Source: Nocardioides sp. URHA0020
GTDB lineage: Bacteria; Actinomycetota; Actinomycetes; Propionibacteriales; Nocardioidaceae
Assembly (NCBI RefSeq): GCF_000620705.1
Contig: NZ_KK211167.1
Location: forward strand, 484,204 to 548,203
Direction of reading: 5' to 3'
DNA: 64,000 bases
In this document: in pieces, positions 53,498 to 63,957 of the stretch
Position numbering within the stretch: position 1 is the stretch's first letter
Layout: each line of letters starts with the position of its first letter
Translations under genes and position numbers: made by a program
Notes under the pieces: generated by a model
What the model was told of the DNA's origin: nothing
What the model saw: the letters and a program-made list of their open reading frames with translations, nothing else
The model's database searches: none

Positions 53498-54060
53498 CCG
53501 AGCCGTCCCAGGACGGGCCGGTCCAGCCGGAGGCTGAGGAGCAGGAGACCCCTGCTCCTCAGCCCGAGGTGCCCGCCGCGGAGGAGACGGTGGAGCCGAC
53601 GGCCGAGCAGGACGAGCTGGTGCTCGCCCAGATCGCGCTCGCCGAGCGGACCAACGACCTCCAGCGGCTGCAGGCCGAGTTCGTCAACTACAAGCGCCGG
53701 GTCGAGCGCGACCGCGACCTGATCCGGGAGAACGCGACGTACGCCGCGCTCGCCCCGATCACCGAGGTGCTCGACACCATCGACCGAGCCCGCGAGCACG
53801 GTGAGCTGGACGCCGGCTTCCAGACCGTCGCCGACCAGCTCGAGCGGGTCGTCGCCGGACTCGGCCTGACCAAGTTCGGCGCGGCCGGGGAGGCCTTCGA
53901 CCCCACGATCCACGAGGCCCTCTCCCACATCGGCGAGGACCCCGAGGTCGAGGTGACCACCTGCAAGGTGGTCGCGAAGGCCGGCTACCGGATCGGCAGC
54001 CGCGTCGTGCGGGCCGCCCAGGTCCTCGTGGTCGACCCGCCCAGCGGGCCGACCGCGTGA
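53494..54060 (+). CDS. grpE: Nucleotide exchange factor GrpE
   Basis: 188 aa. The N-terminal 45 residues are acidic and Pro-rich; a long helix follows ([25 protein letters not shown]), then the beta wing with [22 protein letters not shown] and [17 protein letters not shown]. It releases ADP from DnaK. The GTG start overlaps the dnaK stop (GTGA). Confidence 0.96.
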
Positions 54061-54105
54061 CCGCCCCCATCAGCTGAACCACCGGACAAGGAGGGAGGTG
54101 CGCGC

Positions 54106-55278
<1,173 letters not shown>

Positions 55279-55282
55279 CCCG

Positions 55283-55711
55283 GTGCAGCGCGGTCCGATG
55301 CAGCCCGGCCCCGACAGTGCCGTCTACGTCATCAGCATCGCGGCCGAGCTGAGCGGTCTGCACCCGCAGACCCTGCGCACCTACGAGCGGATGGGGCTGA
55401 TCACCCCCGGCCGCACCGGAGGCGGCGGTCGTCGCTACACCCACCGTGACGTCGAGCTGCTGCGCGAGATCAGCGAGCTGACCTCGGCCGGGATCGGCAT
55501 CGAGGGCGTACGCCGGATCCTCGACCTCGAGAACCGGATCACGGCGCTGGTGCAGCGCAACGAAGAGCTCCAGGCCGAGCTGGCCGCGACCCGCGACGAG
55601 CTGCGTCAGGCGGCCACTGTCCGGCGTACGGCCGGACCGGCCAACAAGCTGCCGGTCCTGCGCCAGCCGGAGCCGGGCCAGTCCGTCGTCGTCTGGCGGC
55701 GCAGGCCCTAG
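55283..55711 (+). CDS. hspR: Heat-shock repressor HspR (MerR family)
   Basis: 142 aa from GTG, nine bases after GAGGAGG. N-terminal MerR helix-turn-helix: VYVISIAAELSGLHPQTLR with RTYERMGLITPGRT and RRYTHRDVELLREI. A coiled coil follows (LENRITALVQRNEELQAELAATRDE, split over about residues 85-110). HspR binds HAIR sites with DnaK as co-repressor and shuts off dnaK and clpB. Its C-terminus VVVWRRRP is typical. The stop shares CTAG with the convergent membrane gene. Confidence 0.96.
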   Translation: MQRGPMQPGPDSAVYVISIAAELSGLHPQTLRTYERMGLITPGRTGGGGRRYTHRDVELLREISELTSAGIGIEGVRRILDLENRITALVQRNEELQAELAATRDELRQAATVRRTAGPANKLPVLRQPEPGQSVVVWRRRP

Positions 55712-56391
55712 GGCGTCAGCTCCTGGGCCAGCTGCTGGCTGCCACCCTGCAGGTCCTTGGTCTGGATCTCCAGGGCGGTGCTGCGCGCGCGCCACGGCTT
55801 CGGCGTGAGCCGGTGCTCGGTCACGGCGGCGCCGGCCTTCAACGTCACGTGGAGGGTCTGCGCGCGGGGGCTCAGTGCGGCGACGTCAGCGATCGCGACC
55901 TCGGTGCGCAGCCCGTAGTGCTCGTCGACCACACGGGTCGGCGTGACCCAGACCCCGCCCGGTCGAAGCCGCCCGGCCGCCCACAGCAGCGGGAAGCCAG
56001 CCAGGTAGACGGCGGGCACCCCGGCCAGCACCAGCCAGAGCCAGGACTCCTCGACGGCACCGACCACGGCGACCACGGTGCACCAGGCGCCGAGCGTGCC
56101 GGTGATGAACAGCATCGGGTCGGAGATCCGCCGGGGGTGGAAGCGTGCGGGCTCCCCGTCCCTGGTCTCGTCGCGGGCCGGCAGCGGTGCGCGCGTCCGG
56201 GGGCGGTGAGCCAGCCAGGACACCACGACGATGACGCCGAAGAGCACCATCCCGACCGCCCACACCATGCCGAAGGCGGTGTCGGCCCGGGTCAGCAGCC
56301 CGATGCCGATGGCGATCACCACCGCGCCCGTCAGCAGCCCCAGGGCCCGGACCACCGGACCCGGTCCGGTGCGCGCGGTCAGTGGAACCAC
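55708..56391 (-). CDS. Membrane protein of WXG-like module (paralogue of 58193-58945)
   Basis: 227 aa. Four hydrophobic segments in two pairs (about 13-55 and 85-130), then a soluble C-terminal domain with VWVTPTRVVDEHYGLRTEVA, TEHRLTPKPWRARSTALE. The domain resembles a bacterial PH-like fold and is similar in order and motifs (W-T-T, then HR-x-PxPWR-R) to the protein at 58193. The GTG start lies 13 bases inside the end of the WXG-like gene. Function unknown. Confidence 0.7.
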   Translation of the reverse strand: MVPLTARTGPGPVVRALGLLTGAVVIAIGIGLLTRADTAFGMVWAVGMVLFGVIVVVSWLAHRPRTRAPLPARDETRDGEPARFHPRRISDPMLFITGTLGAWCTVVAVVGAVEESWLWLVLAGVPAVYLAGFPLLWAAGRLRPGGVWVTPTRVVDEHYGLRTEVAIADVAALSPRAQTLHVTLKAGAAVTEHRLTPKPWRARSTALEIQTKDLQGGSQQLAQELTP

Positions 56392-57635
56392 CCGCCCACG
56401 GTGTCGGCGGCGCTGGAGACGCCGTCGGCGATGGCGCCACCGGTGTCGGCCAGGGCGTCGACACCCTCGTCGAACGCCGCACCGATGTCGGGACCGTTCT
56501 CGAAGAGCGAGTCGATCGCACCGTCGGCGAAGATCGCCACCCCGGCACCGACCACGGTGCCGACGACGGCGCCGACCGCCGTGCCCGCCACGGGGATGAC
56601 CGAGCCCACGGCGGCTCCGACGCCCGCACCGGTCAGCGCGGCCGCCCCGATCCCGGCGGCCGTCGAGACGCCCTGGGAGACGGCGATCTGGGTGGTGCTC
56701 TCGCCCTCCTGGTAGTCGTTGTAGACCCCGAGCCCGAAGCCGAGCGGTCCGAGCACCTTGCCGCCGCGGCCGAGGTACTTGGGGAGCTTGAGGTCGTCGA
56801 GCGCGCTCGACTTCCTCAGCAGGTCCTCTGCCTCGTCGAGCCGGCCCTGGATGGCCAGCCGGTCGGCGTCGAGCCGGGCCTGGTCGAGGGTCTTGAAGAA
56901 GAGCCACTTGCGCTTCAGGTAGCGCTCGGGGTGCGCCTGCAGGTCGGCGATGGCGCGCTTGGCGTCGTCGAGCAGCGCCTCGGCTCCGCGGTTGAGACCC
57001 GACTTCTTCAGCCCGATGCTCGCACCGATGGCGCCCTCGATGCCGTCGCCCAGGATGTCGGCGGTGGTGAGCAGCCACGACGCGTGCTGCCCCGGGGTGT
57101 AGTCGTCCTGGAGGTCGCGGCAGGCGGTGGCGTACTGCCGGTCGATCCGCGCCGCCTCGCTCGACGCGTGGTTGTAGGCGCGGACCAGGTCCTGGTGCGC
57201 GTCGTACGCGGCGACCTTGCGGTTGTGCTCGGTGACCTCGGCCTCGGTCCCGACGAAGTGGTCCGGCGGTCGTGCCGGACCGGCTCCCGGGTCCTGGATC
57301 AGGAAGCCGAAGACCGAGAGTCCCGCGCCCGAGGCGTCGGCCCGGATGTCGCGCATCTGCTGCTGGCAGCGGCGCAGCTTCTCCGCGAAGTCGTCGAGGT
57401 CGCCGGCCATCTTCTTGGCGGCCTGCTCGAGGTCCTCGACCTGGTCGCGCCCCTTGCCCATCCGCGCCGAGAACTCGTCGCCGGCCTCGCTCTGCCAGGA
57501 TGCGTCGGCGTTGCGACGGGCGTCGTTCATCCGGTCGGCGGCCTCGCCGACCTTGGCGGACAGCTTGTCGCGCAACCAGTCGGCGGCGGCCTCGATGGAG
57601 CCGGGCTGGCCCTCGATCTCGGTGTCGACGCTCAT
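56379..57635 (-). CDS. WXG100-like N-terminus, putative type VII effector/LXG-like protein
   Basis: 418 aa. Residues 1-110 are helical and WXG100-like (ASWQSEAGDEFSARMGKG with Trp47; then a coiled coil LEQAAKKMAGDLDDFAEKLRRC). The middle is helical. Residues 324-370 form a Gly/Ala-rich hydrophobic stretch (AAGIGAAALTGAGVGAAVG and on) as in pore-forming or membrane-inserting tails. No nuclease or peptidase motif. ATG overlaps the next small protein gene. Secretion by an ESX system is inferred; no ESX core gene lies nearby. Confidence 0.7.
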   Translation of the reverse strand: MSVDTEIEGQPGSIEAAADWLRDKLSAKVGEAADRMNDARRNADASWQSEAGDEFSARMGKGRDQVEDLEQAAKKMAGDLDDFAEKLRRCQQQMRDIRADASGAGLSVFGFLIQDPGAGPARPPDHFVGTEAEVTEHNRKVAAYDAHQDLVRAYNHASSEAARIDRQYATACRDLQDDYTPGQHASWLLTTADILGDGIEGAIGASIGLKKSGLNRGAEALLDDAKRAIADLQAHPERYLKRKWLFFKTLDQARLDADRLAIQGRLDEAEDLLRKSSALDDLKLPKYLGRGGKVLGPLGFGLGVYNDYQEGESTTQIAVSQGVSTAAGIGAAALTGAGVGAAVGSVIPVAGTAVGAVVGTVVGAGVAIFADGAIDSLFENGPDIGAAFDEGVDALADTGGAIADGVSSAADTVGGWFH

Positions 57636-57925
57636 GGGGACATCACGTCCTCGATGTCCGAGAGGCCGGCCTCGGCCGACGCGTCGGCGCGCTCGTAGTA
57701 GGTGCGGCTCAGCCGGACCAGCGCGGCGGCGCCGGTGAGCGCCGCGGACACGTTGCCCGCGCTGGTGGTGACCTGGGCCAGCATGCTGCTGATCACGCCG
57801 GTCATCGGGCCGGCGTCGACGCCGCTCGGCACGCTGCCGGCGAGGTCCTCCAGCCCGGCGGCGCCCTTGTCCAGGCCGTCCGCGATCGTGCCCAGGACGG
57901 GACCCTCGACGTACATCTCGCTCAT
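57632..57925 (-). CDS. Small ESX/WXG-like protein with YxxxD motif
   Basis: 97 aa, helical, start MSEMYVEGPVLGTIADGL. The helix-turn-helix of the WXG class is suggested by length and by the Gly/Ser-rich middle. Near the C-terminus YERAD (77-81) fits the YxxxD/E secretion signal of type VII substrates. No Trp-x-Gly. ATG overlaps the stop of the SAV_915-like gene and its own end overlaps the larger partner, so the two are made together and may form a pair. Confidence 0.7.
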   Translation of the reverse strand: MSEMYVEGPVLGTIADGLDKGAAGLEDLAGSVPSGVDAGPMTGVISSMLAQVTTSAGNVSAALTGAAALVRLSRTYYERADASAEAGLSDIEDVMSP

Positions 57926-58203
57926 CCGTCGGCCTCCGGGTCGTCGCGCAGCCCGGGGTCGACGTCGACGAAGAGCAGCTCGTACGGCGTCTCGTCGTGG
58001 ATGCGCTGCAGCGCCGTGCCGTCGCACAGGACCCAGGAGCTGTCGGGGAGGTAGAAGTCCTGCAGCCGGTCCAGGGCGGAGTAGGTGTAGAGCGCCGTAC
58101 GTCCGTCCTCGACCTGGTGCAGCAGCACCCGGCGCTGGGTCGGGTCGACCTCGAGCGTCGTCGGCACGTAGACGACCGGGGGGAGGCGGGGACTAGTGGT
58201 CAC
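57922..58203 (-). CDS. SAV_915/SseB-like small protein
   Basis: 93 aa from GTG. Strand-rich: PPVVYVPTTLEVDPTQRRVL, LHQVEDGRTALYTYSALDRL, SSWVLCDGTALQRI and YELLFVDVDPG. This matches the SAV_915 family (SseB N-terminal-like), small actinobacterial proteins frequently found beside WXG-type genes. The role is unknown; a chaperone-like role for the WXG proteins is speculative. Overlaps the upstream membrane gene by 11 bases. Confidence 0.75.
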   Translation of the reverse strand: MTTSPRLPPVVYVPTTLEVDPTQRRVLLHQVEDGRTALYTYSALDRLQDFYLPDSSWVLCDGTALQRIHDETPYELLFVDVDPGLRDDPEADG

Positions 58204-58945
58204 CCGGGGAGTGTGAGCCGGTGGCCGCGCGTCCAAACCCCTGCGCCGCCTCGAGGCCGAGCTCCGCGCGCAGCCACGCGGCCAGGTCGTCGGCCTCGGG
58301 ACCGAGCCAGGCGCAGCGCACGACGATGCTGTCGTCCGTGGTGCGGCGGCGACGCCAGGGTCGCGGGCACAGCTCACGGTGCACCTCTCCCTCGACGCGC
58401 AGCAGGAGGTACGACGTGCCGCCGATGCTGCGGACCCGGGTGACCTGCTCGCGGCGTACCCGCTCCCGGCCCCAGGCCGCGTCGTGCCCCACCTCGGTCG
58501 CGGTCAGCCAGAGACCCTCGTTGCGCCGTCGCCCGGTGAGCGTCAGCGCGACCCGGACCAGGAACCACGCGCCGACGGGAGCGACCTGCCACAGCCCCAG
58601 CCCCGTGAGCACGCCCGCGAGGACCACCAGCCCGGCGTCGAGGGCGGTCGCGTGCCACCACTCGCCGCGCCACGACCGGGCGACCAGCGCGGGCGCACCC
58701 TCGACCTCCGCCTCGCGCAGGCCGGGCAGCCGTCGGGTCGCCGCGAGGGCGATCGCCAGGGCGAGGGTCGCGACGACGGCCGCGACGGTGTACCAGGCCA
58801 GCATCCGCATCGGCACGACGTCGGCCGGCACCGCCGCGAACACCACGCTCGCCAGCCCCGCGCCCAGGGCCGCCAGCACGAGGTTGCCGGCCACCTCGCC
58901 CCACTTGGCGCGCCCGGTGAAGGCTCGAGCCCGAGGGAGGTCCAC
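58193..58945 (-). CDS. Membrane protein of WXG-like module (paralogue of 55708-56391)
   Basis: 250 aa, GTG start. Four hydrophobic segments in two pairs (LVLAALGAGLASVVFAAVP, LAWYTVAAVVATLALAIAL, then two around 105-135), followed by a soluble domain with LWLTATEVGHDAAWGRERV and HRELCPRPWRRRRTT. Same architecture as the gene at the other end of the module. First gene of the five-gene minus-strand run, divergent from clpB and its HAIR site. Confidence 0.72.
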   Translation of the reverse strand: MDLPRARAFTGRAKWGEVAGNLVLAALGAGLASVVFAAVPADVVPMRMLAWYTVAAVVATLALAIALAATRRLPGLREAEVEGAPALVARSWRGEWWHATALDAGLVVLAGVLTGLGLWQVAPVGAWFLVRVALTLTGRRRNEGLWLTATEVGHDAAWGRERVRREQVTRVRSIGGTSYLLLRVEGEVHRELCPRPWRRRRTTDDSIVVRCAWLGPEADDLAAWLRAELGLEAAQGFGRAATGSHSPGDH

Positions 58946-58987
58946 CCCGCGAGTCTAGGCCCGACGTAGCCCGCCCCATCTCACAGA

Positions 58988-59008
58988 CTTGAGTGGAATG
59001 CACTCAAC
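58988..59008 (+). promoter_or_regulatory. HAIR element (HspR operator) upstream of clpB
   Basis: CTTGAGT-GGAATGC-ACTCAAC, one base short of the full HAIR palindrome. Located 75-95 bases before the clpB start in the 137-bp gap that also carries the divergent membrane-gene promoter. Shows clpB belongs to the HspR regulon. Confidence 0.92.
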
Positions 59009-59082
59009 TCTGAGCGGGTTGACCATGATGAGGTTGCCGGTAACGGTGGCCCGGTCCCACGATCACCAGGAGAATCACGCGC

Positions 59083-61680
59083 ATGAGCAGCTTCGGCGCC
59101 GACAAGTTCACGACCCGCAGCCGCGAGGCGATCGAGGCCGCACAGCTGGCCGCGACCACCGGCGGCAACACCCACACCGAGCCCATCCACCTCCTCGTGG
59201 CGCTGCTGCGCCAGGAGGACGGCACGCCCCGCAACCTGGTCACCAAGGCCGGGGTCGACGCCAAGGCGCTGACCGCGCGCGCCGAGGCCGCCCTCGCCGC
59301 GCTGCCGACGGCCAGTGGCGCCACCGTGCAGCAGCCGTCCGGGTCCGCGTCGCTGACCCGCGTGCTGGCCGCCGCGCTCGACCTTGCCACCGGCATGAAG
59401 GACGACTTCGTCGCGACCGAGCACCTGCTCATCGCGCTGGCCGGGGTGGAGAGCAGCGCGCAGAAGGTGCTGCTCGACGCTGGCCTCACCGAGGCCGGGC
59501 TGCGCGAGGGCCTGACGGCCGTGCGCGGCAACCGCCGGGTGACGAGCCAGGACGCCGAGTCGACGTACGAGGCGCTGGAGAAGTACTCCGTCGACCTCAC
59601 CGAGGCCGCCGAGGACGGTCGCCTCGACCCGGTCATCGGGCGCGACTCCGAGATCCGTCGCGTGATCCAGGTGCTGTCGCGCCGTACCAAGAACAACCCG
59701 GTGCTGATCGGCGAGCCGGGCGTCGGCAAGACCGCCGTCGTCGAGGGCCTCGCCCAGCGCGTCGTCGCGGGCGACGTGCCCGACTCCCTCAAGGGCCGGC
59801 GGGTGCTCAGCCTGGACCTGGCCGCGATGGTCGCCGGCGCGAAGTACCGCGGCGAGTTCGAGGAGCGGCTCAAGGCCGTGCTCGAGGAGATCAAGGACGC
59901 CGGCGGCCAGATCATCACCTTCATCGACGAGCTGCACACGGTCGTCGGCGCGGGCGCCGGCGGCGACTCGGCGATGGACGCCGGCAACATGCTCAAGCCG
60001 ATGCTCGCCCGCGGCGAGCTGCACATGATCGGGGCGACCACGCTCGATGAGTACCGCGAGCGGATCGAGAAGGATCCGGCGCTGGAGCGCCGCTTCCAGC
60101 AGGTCTTCGTCGGCGAGCCGTCGGTCGAGGACAGCATCCAGATCCTGCGCGGGATCCAGGAGAAGTACGAGGCGCACCACGGCGTCCGCATCACCGACGC
60201 CGCCCTGGTCGCGGCCGCCACCCTGTCCGACCGCTACATCACCGGCCGCAACCTGCCGGACAAGGCGATCGACCTGATCGACGAGGCCGCGTCGCGGCTG
60301 CGGATGGAGATCGAGTCCTCGCCCGAGGAGATCGACCAGCTGCGCCGGCAGGTCGACCGGCTCAAGATGGAGCAGTTCGCGCTCGAGAAGGAGAGCGACG
60401 ACGCGTCCAAGGACCGGCTCGACAAGCTGCGCGCCGACCTCGCCGACAAGGAGGAGTCGCTGCGCTCCCTGGAGGCGCGCTGGGACCACGAGAAGTCCTC
60501 GCTCGAGGGCGAGGGCGAGCTGCGTCGTCGCCTCGACGCCGTCAAGGGCCAGGCCGACCGGCTGATGCGCGAGGGCAGGCTCGACGAGGCCAGCGAGATC
60601 CTCTACGGCAAGATCCCCGAGCTCGAGAAGGCGCTCGCCGCCGCCGCGGAGATCGACCACACCTCGACGATCGACCCGCTGGTCGGCGACCAGGTCGGGG
60701 CCGAGCAGGTCGCCGAGGTCGTCGAGGCCTGGACCGGCATCCCGGTCGGCCGGATGCTCGAGGGCGAGACCGCCAAGCTGCTCAAGATGGAGGACGTCAT
60801 CGGCGAGCGGCTGATCGGGCAGCGCGGTGCCGTGACGGCCGTGAGCGACGCCGTACGACGCTCGCGTGCCGGTCTGTCCGACCCCAACCGGCCCACCGGC
60901 TCGTTCCTCTTCCTGGGGCCGACCGGCACCGGCAAGACCGAGCTGGCCAAGTCGCTCGCCGACTTCCTCTTCGACGACGAGCGCGCGATCGTGCGCGTCG
61001 ACATGAGCGAGTACTCCGAGAAGCACTCGGTGGCGCGACTCGTCGGTGCCCCTCCCGGCTACGTCGGCTACGACGAGGGCGGCCAGCTCACCGAGGCCGT
61101 CCGCCGGCGTCCCTACTCGGTCGTGCTCCTCGACGAGGTCGAGAAGGCGCACCCGGAGGTCTTCGACATCCTCCTCCAGGTGCTCGACGACGGCCGTCTC
61201 ACCGACGGCCAGGGTCGCACCGTCGACTTCCGCAACACGCTGCTGATCCTGACCAGCAACCTCGGCTCGAACTTCCTGGTCGACCCGGCGCTCGACGCCG
61301 ACCAGCGGCGCGAGTCCGTGCTGGCGACCGTGCGTGGCGCGTTCAAGCCGGAGTTCCTCAACCGGCTCGACGAGCTGGTCATCTTCGACGCGCTGACGCT
61401 CGACGAGCTGACCCACATCGTCGACCTGCAGCTCGCGCTGCTCGAGAAGCGGCTCGCGGTGCGGCGCATCACGATCGAGGTCACCGCGGAGGCGAAGCGC
61501 TGGCTGGCCGACACCGGCTACGACCCGGCGTACGGCGCGCGCCCGCTGCGTCGGCTGATCCAGAACGCGATCGGCGACCCGCTGGCCAAGCTGCTGATCG
61601 GTGGTCAGGTGTCCGACGGCGGCAGCGTCTCCGTCGACCGGGCTCCCGGCGGCGATGGCCTGCAGCTGACGGTGGCGTGA
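59083..61680 (+). CDS. clpB: ATP-dependent disaggregase ClpB (Hsp100)
   Basis: 865 aa. N-domain 1-150, first AAA with Walker A GEPGVGKT (210-217), a coiled-coil middle domain (about 400-530) that binds DnaK, second AAA with Walker A GPTGTGKT (612-619), and a C-terminal D2-small domain. Both pore Tyr loops are in place ([26 protein letters not shown]). It extracts proteins from aggregates with DnaK-DnaJ-GrpE. Lies under its own HAIR operator. Confidence 0.98.
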   Translation: MSSFGADKFTTRSREAIEAAQLAATTGGNTHTEPIHLLVALLRQEDGTPRNLVTKAGVDAKALTARAEAALAALPTASGATVQQPSGSASLTRVLAAALDLATGMKDDFVATEHLLIALAGVESSAQKVLLDAGLTEAGLREGLTAVRGNRRVTSQDAESTYEALEKYSVDLTEAAEDGRLDPVIGRDSEIRRVIQVLSRRTKNNPVLIGEPGVGKTAVVEGLAQRVVAGDVPDSLKGRRVLSLDLAAMVAGAKYRGEFEERLKAVLEEIKDAGGQIITFIDELHTVVGAGAGGDSAMDAGNMLKPMLARGELHMIGATTLDEYRERIEKDPALERRFQQVFVGEPSVEDSIQILRGIQEKYEAHHGVRITDAALVAAATLSDRYITGRNLPDKAIDLIDEAASRLRMEIESSPEEIDQLRRQVDRLKMEQFALEKESDDASKDRLDKLRADLADKEESLRSLEARWDHEKSSLEGEGELRRRLDAVKGQADRLMREGRLDEASEILYGKIPELEKALAAAAEIDHTSTIDPLVGDQVGAEQVAEVVEAWTGIPVGRMLEGETAKLLKMEDVIGERLIGQRGAVTAVSDAVRRSRAGLSDPNRPTGSFLFLGPTGTGKTELAKSLADFLFDDERAIVRVDMSEYSEKHSVARLVGAPPGYVGYDEGGQLTEAVRRRPYSVVLLDEVEKAHPEVFDILLQVLDDGRLTDGQGRTVDFRNTLLILTSNLGSNFLVDPALDADQRRESVLATVRGAFKPEFLNRLDELVIFDALTLDELTHIVDLQLALLEKRLAVRRITIEVTAEAKRWLADTGYDPAYGARPLRRLIQNAIGDPLAKLLIGGQVSDGGSVSVDRAPGGDGLQLTVA

Positions 61681-61684
61681 TGCA

Positions 61685-62659
61685 ATGGTCGGCGTGAACG
61701 ACCCGACCCCGGAGCGGCCCCGCCAGGTGACCCTGGCCGGGTGGCTGATCATGGTGGGTTCGGTCTTCGCGCTCGGCCTCGTCGTCCAGCGGCTGTCCGA
61801 GCTGCACACGCTGGAGAACCTCCAGCGCATCGACACCCTGCTGGCCGAGCCGCCCGGCTCCGACCTCGGCGTCAGCACGGACACCGTGATCACCATCCTG
61901 CGGACCCTGCTGATGGTCACCGCCGGGTGCGCGACGGCCGCGGCGATCCTGGGCTACCACGTGCTGCGCCGCAGCCGGAGCGCCCGGGTGGCCGTCACCG
62001 TGCTCGCCGTACCGCTCTTCCTGGCCGGGCTGGCCACCCAGGGGTTCGTCACCTCGGTGGTGGCCGCCTCGGCCGCGATCCTGTGGTTCCAGCCCGCGCG
62101 CTCGTGGTTCGACGGGACGGCACCACCGGAGCGTCGTACGGCGCCGGTCGCCCGTCCGGTGCCCCCTGCGGCAGCGGGCCCGATGTCGTCGTCCGTGGTC
62201 CCCCCGCCCCCCGCGCCGGCCGCCGCCCCCGCGCGACCGCCGGTCGTGCTGGCGGCGGCCATCGTCACCTGGATCTGCAGCGGCCTGGTGACGCTCGGGC
62301 TGGTGGCGAGCGGGCTCGTGCTGGCGCTCTCGCCGGACCTGATGCTCGACGAGGTGCACCGGGACAACCCCGACCTCGCGAGCCAGGGCGTCTCCGACAC
62401 GATGCTGATCGCGGCGACGTACGTGATGATCGCCGGGCTGGTCCTGTGGTGCATCGCGGCGGCCGTCGTGGCGGTGCTGGTCTTCCGCCGGGTCTCGTGG
62501 GCGCGGATCGTGCTGCTCGTCTCGGCCTCCGTCGCCGGCGTGGTGTGCCTGCTCGGCCTGGCCCTCGGGGCGTTCGTGCTGGTGCTCCCGCTGGTCGCGG
62601 CCGTGTTCGTCGTGGTGATGCTGGTGCGGCCCGACGTCCGGCCCTGGTTCGACCGCTAG
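61685..62659 (+). CDS. Polytopic membrane protein of unknown function
   Basis: 324 aa. About six hydrophobic segments (LAGWLIMVGSVFALGLVVQRL near 18-38, then ITILRTLLMVTAG, VLAVPLFLAG, and three in the C-terminal half) with a Pro/Ala-rich cytosolic linker (about 150-185). No transport or enzyme signature. Four bases after clpB on the same strand, so possibly read through from it. Stop is adjacent to the aminotransferase stop. Confidence 0.75.
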   Translation: MVGVNDPTPERPRQVTLAGWLIMVGSVFALGLVVQRLSELHTLENLQRIDTLLAEPPGSDLGVSTDTVITILRTLLMVTAGCATAAAILGYHVLRRSRSARVAVTVLAVPLFLAGLATQGFVTSVVAASAAILWFQPARSWFDGTAPPERRTAPVARPVPPAAAGPMSSSVVPPPPAPAAAPARPPVVLAAAIVTWICSGLVTLGLVASGLVLALSPDLMLDEVHRDNPDLASQGVSDTMLIAATYVMIAGLVLWCIAAAVVAVLVFRRVSWARIVLLVSASVAGVVCLLGLALGAFVLVLPLVAAVFVVVMLVRPDVRPWFDR

Positions 62660-63814
62660 CTAACGCGTGAGGTCGGCCGCCGCCAGTCGGCGCAGCCCCT
62701 CCGCGATCACCTCGGGCTGCTTGCAGAAGGCCCAGCGCACCAGCTGTCGGCCCGCGTCGGAGTCGTAGAAGCCCTGGGCCGGGATCGCGACCACGCCGGC
62801 CCGCTCGGGCAGCGCGCGACAGAACGTCAGCCCGTCCTCCCAGCCGAGGGCGGTGATGTCGGTGCTCGCGAAGTAGGTGCCCTCGGGACGGCGTACGTCG
62901 AGCCCGACCTCGGCCAGTCCCGTGCACAGCAGGTCGCGCCGGGCCTGCAGGTCGGCCGCCAGCGTCGCCGGGAAGTCGGGCTCCTCGTCCAGCGCGAACG
63001 CCACGGCCGGCTGCAGCGGTGACCCGGAGGTGAAGGTGAGCCACTGCTTGGCGGCCAGGACGGCGGCGACGAGATCGGCCGGCCCGGTCGCCCAGCCCAC
63101 CTTCCAGCCCGTGAACGAGTAGGACTTGCCGGCGCTCGACAGGGTGAGGGTGCGCTCGAACATCCCCGGCAGCGTCGCCAGCGGCACGTGCTCGCGCCCG
63201 TCGTAGACCAGGTGCTCGTAGACCTCGTCGGTGATCACGACCAGGTCGTGCTCGATCGCGAGGTCGGCGACCGCCTGCAGCTCGTCGCGAGTGAGCACCG
63301 TGCCGGACGGGTTGTGCGGAGAGTTCAGGAGCACGAAGCGGGTCCGGGGCGTCACCGCCGCCCGCAGCTCGTCGACGTCGAGGCGGAAGTCGGGGGAGCG
63401 CAGCGTGACGGGACGGCGTACGCCGCCCACGATCTGGATCATCGCCGGGTAGGAGTCGTAGTAGGGCTCGAGCACGACCACCTCGTCGCCCGGGTCGACC
63501 AGGCCGAGCAGCGCCGCGGCGATGCCCTCGGTGCATCCGGTCGTCACGACGACCTGACGATCCGGATCGAGCTCGATCCCGTAGTGCCGTCGCTGGTGTC
63601 GCGCGACCGCCTGCCGGAGGGCGAGCGTGCCCGACCCCGGTGCGTACTGGTTGGCGCCCGACTCCAGCGCGTGCACCGCGCGCGCGATCACCTCGGGCGG
63701 CCCGTCGACGTCCGGGAACCCCTGCCCCAGGTTGACCGCCCCGGTCCGGAGCGCCAGCGCCGACATCTCGGAGAAGATCGTCGGCGGGATGCCCTCGAGC
63801 CGCTGCGCCAGCAT
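62660..63814 (-). CDS. PLP-dependent class I/II aminotransferase
   Basis: 384 aa. Fold type I. PLP Lys in LSSAGKSYSFTGWKVGW, LNSPHNPSGTVLTRDEL, ITDEVYEHLVYDG and the Arg for the alpha-carboxyl in the C-terminal VRWAFCK region. The start MLAQRLEGIPPTIFSEMSAL with NLGQGFPDVDGP is typical of the kynurenine/methionine-type and actinobacterial DapC-like N-succinyldiaminopimelate aminotransferases. Substrate not certain. Convergent with the membrane gene. Confidence 0.93.
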   Translation of the reverse strand: MLAQRLEGIPPTIFSEMSALALRTGAVNLGQGFPDVDGPPEVIARAVHALESGANQYAPGSGTLALRQAVARHQRRHYGIELDPDRQVVVTTGCTEGIAAALLGLVDPGDEVVVLEPYYDSYPAMIQIVGGVRRPVTLRSPDFRLDVDELRAAVTPRTRFVLLNSPHNPSGTVLTRDELQAVADLAIEHDLVVITDEVYEHLVYDGREHVPLATLPGMFERTLTLSSAGKSYSFTGWKVGWATGPADLVAAVLAAKQWLTFTSGSPLQPAVAFALDEEPDFPATLAADLQARRDLLCTGLAEVGLDVRRPEGTYFASTDITALGWEDGLTFCRALPERAGVVAIPAQGFYDSDAGRQLVRWAFCKQPEVIAEGLRRLAAADLTR

Positions 63815-63838
63815 GCCGCCGACAGTAGCCCTGCCCGC

Positions 63839-63957
63839 GGTGGTGGAGGTGCGAGGGCGGCCAGGCCGTCTCGGTGGTTGAGGTGTGCGGGCCGCCAGGC
63901 CGTCTCGGTGGTTGAGGTGTGAGGGCCGCCAGGCCCGAGCCTCGAAACCTCCGCAGC
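63839..63957. repeat. REP-like repeat cluster, family 1, at the window end
   Basis: Three head-to-tail units of GGTGGTTGAGGTGxGxGGGCCGCCAGGCC (first one degenerate), the last closed by CCCGAGCCTCGAAACCTCC. Lies upstream of the aminotransferase start. The remaining bases to 64000 show nothing recognisable. Confidence 0.8.

Noticed and set aside
56379..57635. Complete type VII secretion locus
   Set aside because: No EccC ATPase, EccB/D/E or mycosin gene is found; only WXG-like substrates and unknown membrane proteins are present.
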